From Ixodes scapularis (Eukaryota > Arthropoda > Arachnida > Ixodida > Ixodidae), in assembly GCF_016920785.2 (NCBI RefSeq), contig NW_024609835.1, positions 84,912,243-84,976,242 on the forward strand: a DNA stretch of 64,000 nucleotides, written 5' to 3'. Below, piece after piece: positions 54,719 through 64,000 of this stretch. A program made the translations under genes and the position numbers. The notes under the pieces were generated by a model that made no database searches, was not told the origin of the DNA, and was given only the letters and a program-made list of their open reading frames with translations. Within the stretch, counting starts at the first letter, position 1. Each line of letters starts with the position of its first letter.

Positions 54719-54720
<2 letters not shown>
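54313..54720. other. No recognisable gene
   Basis: CpG-rich at the left, no motif recognised. Confidence 0.4.

Positions 54721-54750
<30 letters not shown>
54721..54750. repeat. (GT)15 microsatellite
   Basis: Thirty bases of uninterrupted GT. Confidence 0.98.
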
Positions 54751-54753
<3 letters not shown>

Positions 54754-57415
54754 ACTGTTTGTTGTGGATTTTTTTTCTTGAATGCCAGAGGGCGCCGGGA
54801 TTCCACCGGCCCAGAGTCGTATATGGGGAGCGTTCGGCCAGTTTTTGATCTCGCCACCGTAACGCCCACGTCCCAAGTGAGCCAATCAGCCCGCGGCGCA
54901 AAGCGAAAGGCGTGAGCTCATGCGCGTGAACTCCCGGTTGCTCCCAGCTGAGCGGGTAAGGCCGCCATTTTCATTCATTCGCCCGGTGGAATGCATGGGA
55001 TAAGTATCTAAATTTCTGTTATTTCCATTTATATAGCTCTACCTGGCAAGAAAATGATATACTCTTATACCTTGGTGGGTTAAGAAGCTAACAAATGAAG
55101 TTTTCTCGATGTCTGACCGCAAACGTTTATTCAGGCGAAAAAGAAGTCGGCCCGTAGCAGGCGACGCGCAGCTTGAACCGTGCTCTGTACGGAACGCGTG
55201 TTGCGTCAGAATGGCGCTCGTCTCCTCTTTGCTCCCTCCTTCCTCTCTCGCTCCTTCGGCGCTCTCCTTCCTCTCCTCCTCTGTTTACTTCTCTCCAGCG
55301 CCCCTGTCGCCGCCATCCACGGGCCAGACTCTCCCAATATACGGCTCTGCACCGCCCTGATTTCCATCCCGGAGAGTAGAACAAGGTGCATTTTTAATGC
55401 GTTCAACGCATGGTTGTTTTGGTTACTGCCAGTGAAGTTGTCTCAAAGAATTGTGTATACAACGTGAAAACAAATAGCCCCTATATGAAGCATGTTTCTT
55501 TTATTCGTGTTTTGATATCCATTAAAAATAAAGAGAGCAAAAACAAAAAGAAGGTGATAGTGATAGTGAAAGTGTTGCTTATTTTAGCTCGTGAGAGCCG
55601 CGGCGCCGTAAGAAAGGCAGGAGAGAAGACGAAGAAACGAACGCGTTTATATTTACTTAAATTTCGTATGCATATGCCATTATTTTCGTTGGCATCGTGA
55701 AGAGCGAAGCAGTTATCAAAGCCGAATTATTTAACGCAAGATTCACACAACGCGGTGGCGTCCTAGTTAATCTTCAAACCTAAACACCTTTTCCGTACGG
55801 TTTTCTTTTTTTGCCTGAAGCTATATTTGGTTTTAAATTAATTTTATCTGTGTTGTTGTTGTTTTTTTCTAATATTTACCAAATCTTATGATGTTCAAAC
55901 TAGTATTTCGACTTTGGGTTCACGTTACTTTCTTTCTGTAATTAAGTGCTCGAAAACCACTGCGTGTCAATATTCAGTTTCGCTCGACAGTTGACTCTCA
56001 ACCATGCCCTTGTTTTATTATTTCCCTTTATCCCCGAAATGAGAATACCAAGAGAAATATTATATATGTCTTGATATCCGGTTAGCCACCTCTCGAAATC
56101 GCCAATGTCATGTAACGAAATGAACACACAAGCCAAATTGACATAAACGTAATGTACTGTACACTCCTATATATCGCCCCAAACGTGCGTGATCAGACGA
56201 ATCAACAAATCCGCCGCGCAATAATTGATCTCCCAAGATGAAACTCTCGCTGCTCATTAGCCGGGCACTCGTAACACGCGCCCTAAATCAATTCGGCGTC
56301 TCCTACACGTTCCTTTCGGTTAGCTTGCGTGCGTCGCAGAGACCGTCAATACCTGATTCGTTTTGACCTGGCACTGTGCTAGCTGCCTATACACGCCACC
56401 TGAGCGGCGGGATATGTTGCTCGCTGTCAGTCCTCATCGACAACCGCCAAATCACGAGTACTTCCCCACGAACGTCCGGTAATGTCATCCTCAAAGAAAG
56501 CGCCTGAGAATGCAAGGGCGAAAGAGAACAAGTATCACGAACGAAGAGAAATTTTAAGATACATCAGATGTTTGGGCACTCGAGGAAGCGGTTCCATATC
56601 AGCGACGCAGGAGAAATTTTCGCGGTCTCGAACGGCATCCTCGCATAGCTTCCGGTGGTTCTTCTTGGGCAGAGAGCCTAGCTTTAAGAATGGGAAGAAC
56701 TAAAACCATGGAGGGAGAGCTTTCGCAATTTAATGGCGGATTGGTTGCAAGTGCGCATGCGTTGCCTTGTCGCGTGGCATGGCGTTTTGCAGTCGATCTA
56801 ACCTTTCGTCACCTCCTCGCAACTCGCAAACTAAATTAGAGGAATTACGAAAAAAGGCGGGTCGGTACATTTATAACTCTCATATAGAGCTGCTCTGTCT
56901 CTCACGGCCAGCTTTTGCAGAATGACAACCTTTAATTCCTCGACACGAGACATTGGAAGGATCGCCTAAAACTTATATATTTGTAATTGTAAACGAGAAC
57001 ATAAAAATTAACAAGAACAAACACATTTTTTTTCTTCCGCCCACGGTTAACAAGAGTAAACTTTAGCATTTCTCAATTCGAGAGTTTGCGGCTGAAAACA
57101 ATGCATTTTTGGAGTCATTCTTATCTGCGAGCTATCCGAGAATAGATGTCCTTGCCAGTTGATGTTGTGACCAGTCCGTCCCTGTCTTTGTTCCTTTCTC
57201 AGGTGGGATAGAATGTTGTCAAGACCGGTTATATTGATGTCGGTTATAACGAAATAGCGGCTACACCGAAGCGATCACGATTTCCCATTCCATTTCGCAC
57301 TTTTTTAATGCATTTAAGTCTGTTTTTAGCGCAGAAAATTGAGCGGCTCCCGTGGATATGGCGAAGAGAAATTTTGTAATCCTTTAAAAAATAATAATAA
57401 AATTCGGGAAGTTTA
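54751..57415. other. CpG-rich then AT-rich sequence, no gene recognised
   Basis: 54780-55380 is CpG-rich with overlapping 60-95-codon frames on both strands and no motif. From 55,400 the sequence is AT-rich. A 73-codon + frame (56482-56703, MSSSKKAPENARAKENKYHE) is basic and N-terminal-like, but I cannot assign it. At 57218-57252 TTATATTGATGTCGG and TTATAACGAAATAGC resemble MITE-internal motifs. Confidence 0.4.
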
Positions 57416-58260
57416 CTAAGTCTCAGACCTCCACTCTTTGCCACCCCAACCGAGCAACCACCCAGAATGGGTGGCTGCTCCCCTCTTTATCTGCGAAGCG
57501 GCTTCTTCGCGTCGCATGCGTTGGAGCCGTCGTGGCATCCCAATAGGAGCATTCGGAGTGCCACAGCAACAACGCACCGGCGGAGATGACGGAAAGAGCC
57601 TGCATTTAAGATAGGGAGCAAGTTCAACCATTGAGAGCACTTGCAATTTAATGGCAGACGCATTCAATAGCTGCATTAAGTACGGCTGCACTTGGCTGTC
57701 GTGTAGCCAGAGTGGCGAGAAAACTGGGCGGAGGGGCAGACGCGTTTGCAAAAGGTGAACGCTTTTGAGTTCTGACTCCTTGCAGGCTTCAACTCGCTTT
57801 GCAAACGGGGCCCGCAAACCAGATGACCCCGATGAAACAGTTGTCTCTCTCTTAAATCTAGGCTCTCTATGTCGACGAAAGACGAGCTTGAGCGCGAACT
57901 CGGTGTCGTGCGGGTTTCTTTGTTTGCTTCGTGTTCCGTGTCGGCATCGCTGGTCGGTTTGATTGCTCTCGCGCAGAAGTCTAACTTCGCTCAAGCACCG
58001 ATTCAGCTGGTCATCCCCACTGAACATTACAGGTTTCCGGTACGGACGGAATCTCAACGGGGAATTCGAAGGCAATCTCCTTGAAGCAAAAATGTGCCAT
58101 CCTCATCGAAGTGCGCATAAACGGGAGGAATGCCGTCCACCGTCGGCGTCCTCTGCGGCGGCCGTCGCAGCTGTCTACACGGTCCGTATCTCGCAAGATC
58201 TGCTCTCGATCGCAGTTCCCTAGAGGCGGCCTCGAGTTAGTTGAGAGCGCGTGCTAGGAA
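57416..58260. other. Long overlapping frames, no gene assigned
   Basis: A 219-codon minus frame (57416-58075) is the longest here. It overlaps open + frames and has no recognisable domain. Possibly decayed transposon coding sequence. Confidence 0.3.
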
Positions 58261-58674
58261 GCCTCGACCACTTTCTGCAGGCATGTGCCCATAATGGCCC
58301 ATGGTATTGTTTATTTTTATTTTTTTGATGGGTAGGGGGGGTTTATTTTTATGAGTTCAGATATAAAGAATGAGCGAATATAGCGAAGTGATTTTCGATT
58401 ATTGTTGACTTCTTAAAACCGGTCTCCGCTGTATGTATCGAATATCGGATAGAAAACGTGTTCAAGTTTTGTTGTGCATTGGTTGTTGTTCTTATTGGTA
58501 ATGGTGGTGGTGGTGGTGGTGGTGGTGGTGGTCTTTATAAGTGTAATAACGAATTTTGTTTTTCTGTAATTATATATTTGTTTTTTTGTCAGGGGCTTAC
58601 TAAGCAATAGCTTTCACAGACGGAACATATTTTGCATGCATTGTAACGCAGCAAAGCGCTGCTGATAATTTTGT
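58261..58674. repeat. (GGT)n microsatellite at 58504-58532 in non-coding sequence
   Basis: About nine uninterrupted GGT units (58504-58532) in otherwise unremarkable AT-rich sequence. Confidence 0.9.
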
Positions 58675-58769
58675 TTTAGAGCGGAGCTTTTAGGCGCTCG
58701 TTTCTGCGTGTTGCGGCGTCTCCGTCGGCGTCTCCGTCGGCTTCGACGTTGACGTCGGCGTCACCGTCG

Positions 58770-59025
58770 GCCTAACCGTCCCGCTAAATTTAGCGGGAAA
58801 TCGAATTGGTGTTGAGGTCACGTGACGTCAATTTCCGCTAAATCCAACGGAGAAATTGAACTTGATGTAATTTTCCCCGCTGAATTTAGAGGGGAAACTG
58901 AAATTGTGTTGAAGCCACGTGACGTCAATTTCCCCGCTAAATTTAGCCCGCTAAATGTAGCGTGAAAATTTCCCCGCTAAATGGAGCGGGGAAATTTCTT
59001 TGCTACGTTTAGTGGGTTAAAGAGG
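58770..59025. repeat. Array of GCTAAATTTAGC-type palindromes
   Basis: CCCGCTAAATTTAGCGGGAA (58781-58800) is a perfect palindrome core. Variants (CCGCTAAATCCAACGG, CCCCGCTGAATTTAGAGGGG, CCCCGCTAAATGGAGCGGGG) recur about every 60-90 bp. Two of the spacers contain CACGTGACGTCAATTTCC (58819 and 58918). Confidence 0.85.
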
Positions 59026-59067
59026 AGGAGGGGGGGGGGGGGGGGGGTTACGGAGATGCATACCCTT

Positions 59068-59330
59068 GGTGAAAAGTCGTTCAAAATTAGTGTACTATAA
59101 GTGCACTGAAGTATACTAAAAATATACTTTCGGTGTGGTTTTCGTACAGAATGTATACTTGTACTTAAAGTGTATATCCAGTAAAAATGGTGGTCGACTG
59201 AAAGTAAACTCGTCCCTACAAAACTAGAGCATGTAGTAGAATCGTTGTGCAGGCGGTAAAAAGTCGTTTGAAATCAGTATACAGGAAGTACACTTAAGTA
59301 TACTAAAGGTCTACTTTCAGTGAATGTAGT
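59068..59330. repeat. Two ~65-bp direct repeats with AAGTATACTAAA core, 188 bp apart
   Basis: AAAAGTCGTTCAAAATTAGT continuing to GAAGTATACTAAAAATATAC (59070-59135) matches AAAAGTCGTTTGAAATCAGT continuing to TAAGTATACTAAAGGTCTAC (from 59258). Confidence 0.75.
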
Positions 59331-59356
59331 CGGCCTACTTAAATTATAGTAACGGG

Positions 59357-59372
59357 CATATATATATATATA

Positions 59373-59412
<40 letters not shown>
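59357..59412. repeat. (AT)n microsatellite
   Basis: About 55 bases of AT repeat with one C interruption. Confidence 0.95.
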
Positions 59413-59415
<3 letters not shown>

Positions 59416-60945
59416 CGATTTTTTAACATCAACACATTAAAAACGCGATAGATACACCCATGCCGTTTACACAGAATATTTGTAGGGCTCGGTTGACATT
59501 AGATGAGTAAATATACATCAAAGTATGCTATCTAATTAACTTTTCTAATTGACCGTGTAATTGACCATGTTAAATTTTCAATTTTAAAGGGGCTATGAAT
59601 AAAGGCTAGCCGAACTGAAACAATTTGCGAAAAGTTGACAAGTTCTGGGTTATTCATAGCTAAAAGTCTACATTTCGTCGAATGTTTAAAAAACAGCGCG
59701 CTGGACAGAGCGCAGGATGTTATGCTTGCGTAGTCGCTTCAGACGAACCGTTAGAAGTATGATGCTGGAGCATCCACCAAAGGCACGCTGTAAAAAGTGT
59801 GCAACTTTGTTCATGCTGAATGCGACAGCACTTTATGATGGTTGTAACTTCACTAGAAAATTAAATAATGCATGGAACTCCAATATGAGAAGTTAACGCT
59901 AACACAAACAAACATGCCATCACCGACATGCCATGTCGAAACCGCTAAGTCACTCTCCACTTCGCCCGCCCCTGCCGCGCGTGGTTCTTGAATCGAGGGA
60001 AGAAAGTGCAAAATTTGATCAATAAATATCTCAAAGCCCCTTGCTCTTTCGTGAATAGTTTTGATTGGGTTAGGTTGTACTAATGACTGCCTCTAAAACA
60101 GCAATAGAAAAAGGTAATTTACGGATTTTAATTATTTATAGAAATATTGTCACGGTTATCCACCCATGTAGTGTACGCCGAGCCCCACGACACACTAAAG
60201 ACTGCATCAACTTGGCAGTGACCCCTTTTTATAAAAACCTGTTGATTAAAAAATATCACCGGGTATAGCTGACATAACGTGACAAAGGGATGCTCCATTT
60301 CTCATTTCACTGCAGACCACATGGTCCAAAAGTTCCCCGGAAAACGACCGGCACTGTCAGAGCATACTTACGTCGCCAATGCAACATGGACTATACGCCT
60401 AAAAAAAATCTGCTCCTAAAGGAACTCTTAGGGGCTTTTCGGTTTTTCATATTTTACGCCCTAAAAATGTCCTTTTCAGCACCCCTTGAAAGGGATCTTC
60501 GTTAAAATCCTAAAGGTGGATATTTTGAGCTCCTTTTTTGATGCGAAAGCACATTGTGAAAAACCTTTAAAAAAGTTTTTGCGCTATTTTTGGTAAAACA
60601 GTTCTTTATAAACAACCATTCAACAGTTATTTTAAGCACTTTTTATGAAACAGTTCTTCATCACGCACCTTTGAGTACTTATCCCCTCGTTTTTTGATGA
60701 ATCAGCTAACCATGAAGAACCCTTATTGAGTTCATCTGAGATCGTTTTAGGAAGTGTTGTTATTTTTGAAGAACCCTTCAGGACATCTTTTAAGCTCTTT
60801 TACCACTAAGTCTGTTCCTTGTGAGGCACTTCTGAAGAGATTTAAAACAGGAGACGACGGATCAAAAAATGGAAGCCGTTTACAACTCCCTGTAACGCCG
60901 AATTTGAGCGCAGCTCTTGAGGAGGAGGAGGGAAGGGTACGGGGG
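59413..60945. other. Interior of the 58,675 element, no gene recognised
   Basis: AT-rich. AAGAACCCTT/AAGGGNTC-like motifs recur at 60420-60770. No frame over 90 codons and no motif. Confidence 0.4.
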
Positions 60946-61225
60946 CGGGGGTCACGTGACCTTGGGGGGTCACGTGACCTGGGAGATCACTTGACCTCGG
61001 GGGGAGGGGTCACGTGACCTGGGGGTCACGTGACGATGACGTCATCAATGATGTTGACGACGACGATGCGGATGCCGATGACGTCATTGGCATCCGCATC
61101 GCCATCGTCATCATCACTGATGACGTCATCAGTGACGTCACTGATGACGTCATTGGCATCCGCATCGTCATCGTCATCACCACTGATGACGTCATCGTCA
61201 CGTGACCCCCCAGGTCACGTGACAC
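60946..61225. repeat. Palindromic array of CACGTG and TGACGTCA sites
   Basis: CACGTG starts at 60953, 60971, 61011, 61027, 61199 and 61216, mostly as GGTCACGTGACC. TGACGTCA starts at 61037, 61079, 61121, 61133, 61145 and 61187. The whole block is an inverted repeat: GGTCACGTGACGATGACGTC at the left mirrors GACGTCATCGTCACGTGACC at the right. A GGCATCCGCATCG segment repeats twice inside (61089 and 61155). Confidence 0.95.
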
Positions 61226-61440
61226 CCCCCTAGGTCCTCCCGAAGGAACCCGAGGTCCTTCCGAGGTCCTCCCGAAGAAACCCGAGGTCGGTCCTCCCGA
61301 AGGAACCCGAGGTCCTCCCGAAGGACCTCGGGTTCCTTCGGGAGGACCTCGGGTTCCTTTAGTAGGACTTCGGGTTACTTCGGGAGGACCTCGGGTTCCT
61401 TCGGGAGGACCTCGGGAGGACCTCGGGTTCCTTCGGCAAA
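61226..61440. repeat. 21-bp array with a perfect 25-bp-arm hairpin
   Basis: The unit CCCGAAGGAACCCGAGGTCC runs rightward to about 61314, then reverses to GACCTCGGGTTCCTTCGGG. The arms 61290-61314 and 61324-61348 are exact complements around a 9-nt loop. Since 21 is a multiple of three, the minus strand reads GPPEGTR repeats, which should not be called a gene. Confidence 0.95.
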
Positions 61441-61547
61441 ATTTACCCATAATGCACCGCGCGGTTACGCCGACGGCGACGGCGACGGCCACGGCGACGC
61501 CGACGCCGCTGAAGCCGGAAACTGGCGCCTAAGAGCTGCGCTCTAAA

Positions 61548-61716
61548 GGCACAAATAGAAATATTAGCTACATTGCACGCCACGGAAAGTAGCGTTATCT
61601 AACTTGTCAATAATTATTTTAGCTAGTCATTTCCACTATATTCATCAATTGAAAAGTCTACTTTTATTGCAAATATACCGCTTAATGCCCCTGAACTGTA
61701 TTTGTTGCCTTTATTG
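61548..61716. other. Short unique spacer, target region of the gypsy element
   Basis: AT-rich, nothing recognised. TATTG (61712-61716) abuts the LTR and would be the target duplication if the same 5-mer lies at the other end, outside the window. Confidence 0.4.
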
Positions 61717-61957
61717 TGTGAGGACTATGGCCGGGCGTCGGCCAGACGAGGCGATGAGGCGATGAGGCGAGGGCGGGGCCAAACAATCGAATAAAGGTTT
61801 ATTAACTGTCAATAATTAAGAAAAGGAACGAGGCGCTGACGCGCCACATGGCTTGGTCGCGCCAAAACAGAGCAGGCCGGGACACTTGTTCGGCCAGTCC
61901 TGACGGTAACGATTAAAAGAGCGGGCCGTGGTAGGTGGCGCTAGTAGCTCGCTCACA
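61717..61957 (-). mobile_element. 3' LTR of a Ty3/gypsy-type retrotransposon, 241 bp
   Basis: On the minus strand it starts TGTGAGCGAGC and ends CCTCACA, with TGTGAG/CTCACA inverted termini. It contains AATAAA (minus strand, near 61800) as the poly(A) signal. The polypurine tract AACAGGGGCCGGA (plus coordinates 61958-61970) lies directly upstream on the minus strand. The internal region continues to the right edge of the window. Confidence 0.8.
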
Positions 61958-61970
61958 TCCGGCCCCTGTT
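61958..61970 (-). promoter_or_regulatory. Polypurine tract next to the 3' LTR
   Basis: Minus-strand AACAGGGGCCGGA abutting the LTR start, the expected plus-strand DNA synthesis primer. Confidence 0.65.
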
Positions 61971-62405
61971 TAACAAGTCCAAGCCCCTTTGGTCTGCACA
62001 GCACAAAAGTCTTCTATCTGATAAGTAATAGTCCGCCAGGTAGTCGGGTGGTCGTCTTGCTCGTTGGGGTCTGGGAGAGCCGAGTCCAGGGGATGGGAGC
62101 TCGGGGTCAGCACTGGCTGTTGGACAGGCAGGCAAGACGCTCCCTAGGGCATCTGGAGAACTGGCAGCTTCAGGAACGGAGGCGGTCTGGTCGTTCATGA
62201 GGTAGGGTTTGACATGTGGTGGGATGTACGGCTTCAGCTGGGAGACTTGGACCAACCGTTCACGGATCCGTTTGTGGGGCCCTTGTCCTGTAATATGGGA
62301 CACCACGAATGTCACCGGGGTCTTCTAATCAATGATCTGGTAGACTCCTTTAAACTTAGGGGCTAGCTTCGTTGTGCCGTCAGTAATGGGCTCCTGGCGT
62401 CGAAC
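61971..62405 (-). pseudogene. Gypsy integrase C-terminal part, two nonsense codons
   Basis: In the same frame as the integrase core, the translation continues past TAG at 62406 with VRRQEPITDGTTKLAPKFKG and VYQIID, a GPY/F-like C-terminal module. It then meets a second TAG (about 62325), then TFVVSHITGQGPHKRIRERL and a Pro-rich tail ending RPPDYLADYYLSDRRLL. The frame closes just before the polypurine tract, so this is the natural end of pol. The stops show the copy is inactive. Confidence 0.75.
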
Positions 62406-63115
62406 CTATACAAACTGACTGACGCGGAAGGAATGATGCCTGTGGGCTTGGTCGTAGGCTGCCTTGCGTTTTTCTTGAGCCTCTTCGGTGTTGCTGGCAG
62501 CGGTACTGCGGTGCTCCGACAGCGTTAGGAGGCGATCTTGAAGAGTTTTGGCTTCAACAGGACGATGACATTGGCGGGGGAGCTTTGGAACATACCCAAA
62601 AAGGAGTTCAAACGGGGAAAAACGAGTGCTTGCACTATAGGTGCAGTTGACAGCAAACGCAGCTTCTTCGAGCTTCTTGTCCAAGGATGACGGGTCCTTT
62701 GTGCACAGCTTACGAAGCATTGCGACTAAAGTCCCGTTACTTCTTTCAACAAGGCCGTTACTGGCTGCTCGGTATGCAACCGAGTAGTGAATCCTCACAC
62801 CATGTAAGTTCATGAATTGTGTGAACTGGTGGGATTCAAAGGCTGAACCATGGTCGCAGAGGCAGTCATCGGGACATCCAAACTTGAGGAACACGGACTG
62901 CAAGTGCGTCAGAACGTTTTTGGTTGAGGTCGAAGACACAGCTGCTGGAACAATAAAACGGGTCCTAAAGTCAATCACGTTTAGTAAGTACTTCTTGGTG
63001 AGCGTTGCTGGTATCGAGACGTGGTCGATAGCGATCATCGCGAATGGAACATCCGAAATGGGCATCAGTCCCATTTTGCCCTCTCCTTTAGACACGGGCG
63101 ATTTCTGCTCTGGCA
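62406..63115 (-). pseudogene. Gypsy integrase catalytic core
   Basis: The frame gives MIAIDHVSIPATLTKKYLL (first Asp of the D,D-35-E triad), GCPDDCLCDHGSAFES (second Asp) and AASNGLVERSNGT (Glu), followed by FELLFGYVPKLPR, the conserved end of the rve domain. The enzyme would join cDNA to host DNA. The frame is open from about 63115 to a stop at 62406. It is separated from the upstream zinc-finger part by a frameshift near 63110, where the two frames overlap. Confidence 0.88.
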
Positions 63116-63494
63116 GCTCTGGCAGGCTGTCACATAACGGGCTACCGCGGCAGCGAGGTCTGGCCACCAGTACCGTTCTCGTGCTTTGGCCAGTGGTCGA
63201 GCGATGTCCATGTGGCCTGCACCGTCGTGAACCAGTTCCAGTACTGCCTGACGCATCTTGGCAGGAACAACGATGGTTCGTACTCCTGTGGCATCGTCGG
63301 TATAGTAGAGGACATCATCAACGACCACAAGGTGTGTGTGCGGCTGCTCTAAAGATGAAAGGCTGCGACGCAGAGCTGGGCACTGGGGGTCTTCTGCTTG
63401 CATCGATGCCAATGTCTGTGGCTGATTGAGAACTGCTGCGGACAGCCGGGAGAGCATGTCAGCAACCACGTTTTGGCGACCAGGGTGATGCTGC
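63065..63494 (-). pseudogene. Gypsy pol linker and H2C2 integrase zinc finger
   Basis: NVVADMLSRL (the usual junction of RNase H and integrase) is followed by HTHLVVVDDVLYY and the H2C2 finger: HDGAGHMDIARPLAKARERY, WWPDL, then ACQSCQSRN. The finger sits directly before the catalytic core, as in all Ty3/gypsy integrases. One frameshift precedes it (about 63494) and another follows (about 63110). Confidence 0.88.
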
Positions 63495-64000
63495 CTGTAA
63501 ATTCAAACTCGGTGAGATCCATCAACATGGTGGTGAAACGGCGAGAGGGTCGGATGTTTGTGGTGAGGCATGCAACAGTCCAGTTGTCAGTAAGTAAAGA
63601 GAATTTCTTCCCAAGTAAATAGTGGCGAAACTTGATGTAGACTGCCCAGTGCACGCCGACACACTCCCAAACGTTGCCGTGCAACTTCTTTTCGTCAGCA
63701 GTGGGTGCTCGACTTGCGTACTCAATGACAGTTTCCTTGCCTTGCTGTTTCTGGGAAAGCACAGCACCAACTGCTGTTCCCGATGCATCTGTTGTCACAG
63801 TGGTTAGGGCGTCTGGATCAAAGTGACCAAGAAGAGGTGCTTCTGTCAGTGCCTTGCGGATCTTCTCGAAGGCGTCGTCACAAGCGCCAGTCCAAGTGAA
63901 CTCTTGAGACCGAATGATACTTTGGAGTGGTGCTGCAATTTTTGAGAAATCCTTGACAAAGCGACGGTAGAAGTTGGCCGTCTGGAGCCAGGACGAAACA
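63491..64000 (-). pseudogene. Gypsy reverse transcriptase end and RNase H (runs off the window)
   Basis: The frame is open to the right edge. TANFYRRFVKDFSKIAAPLQ (about 63970-63911) is the conserved 'NYYR.FI..FS..A.PL' block after the RT palm. FTWTGACDDAFEKIRKAL and PLLGHFDPDA follow. Then comes RNase H: TTDASGTAVGAVLSQKQ (first Asp), IEYASRAPTADEKK and KKFSLLTDN. Near 63494 a single-base change shifts the frame. The RT catalytic motifs, protease, gag and the 5' LTR must lie beyond 64,000. Confidence 0.9.

Larger units (their letters stand above)
58675..61547. mobile_element. 2.87-kb TIR element carrying palindromic motif arrays
   Basis: TTTAGAGCGGAGCTTTTAGG (58675) and CCTAAGAGCTGCGCTCTAAA (to 61547) are mirrored ends with two mismatches in 23 bp. 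Subterminal CGTCGGCGTC/GACGGCGACG repeats follow on both sides. The interior contains GCTAAATTTAGC palindromes, TATACT repeats, an (AT)n tract, six CACGTG and six TGACGTCA sites and a 21-bp array. I see no transposase. The two ends could in principle belong to separate copies, because 2.8 kb is long for a non-coding element. Confidence 0.65.

Noticed and set aside
57416..58075. 219-codon minus frame
   Set aside because: No recognisable domain and overlapping open frames on the other strand; kept only as an unassigned region.
61010..61492. 160-codon minus frame with GPPEGTR repeats and overlapping Asp-rich + frames
   Set aside because: Arises from the 21-bp array and the TGACGTCA/GACGATG array, not from a gene.

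Overview
This window looks like intergenic DNA from a large, repeat-rich arthropod genome, most likely a hard tick (Ixodidae). That attribution is an inference. It rests on the style of the RNase H-bearing LINE at 12,716-18,400, which resembles elements annotated in tick sequence as 'tick transposon', and on the density of fold-back and TIR elements. I recognise no host protein-coding gene, rRNA or tRNA. Nearly everything identifiable is a mobile element, a tandem repeat or a palindrome.

1-12.7 kb: after short repeats and a palindromic MITE (1,368-1,518), a very old Jockey/CR1-type LINE runs from about 2,030 to 11,056 on the + strand. It is broken by two later insertions. One is a long-TIR element (about 4,049-5,282). 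The other is a 4.1-kb TIR element (5,898-10,046), which carries its own nested MITE and LINE tail. The reverse transcriptase is cut mid-domain and resumes 4.1 kb later. LTR-like and tandem repeats follow.

12.7-18.4 kb: a nearly full-length I-like LINE (5,685 bp) with a 15-bp target-site duplication. Its gag-like ORF1 has three in-frame stops. ORF2 encodes endonuclease, reverse transcriptase and RNase H, and has one frameshift.

18.4-40 kb: a TTAA-flanked MITE, palindromes, a 9-bp/45-bp G-rich minisatellite (26.9-28.5 kb), a 375-bp tandem duplication (33.8-34.6 kb) and a second copy of the 5,898 transposon family (35.2-36.4 kb).

40.6-46.7 kb: a nested cluster. A small non-autonomous LTR-type element with an Asp-rich reading frame was invaded by a Kolobok-like DNA transposon (TTAA duplication, THAP-domain remnant) and by a hAT-like element (7-bp duplication). 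A fold-back element with arms of about 440-450 bp lies next to it.

47-58 kb: MITEs, a candidate solo LTR with a clear TATA box (49.4-50.7 kb), a third copy of the 5,898 family, and CpG-rich sequence with a basic Arg/Glu/Ala-rich reading frame on the minus strand.

58.7-61.5 kb: an unusual 2.87-kb TIR element packed with palindromic arrays: six TGACGTCA sites, six CACGTG sites, GCTAAATTTAGC repeats and a 21-bp array containing a perfect 25-bp-arm hairpin.

61.7-64.0 kb: the 3' part of a Ty3/gypsy retrotransposon on the minus strand (RNase H, H2C2 zinc finger, integrase, 3' LTR). It is inactivated by frameshifts and stops and runs off the right edge.
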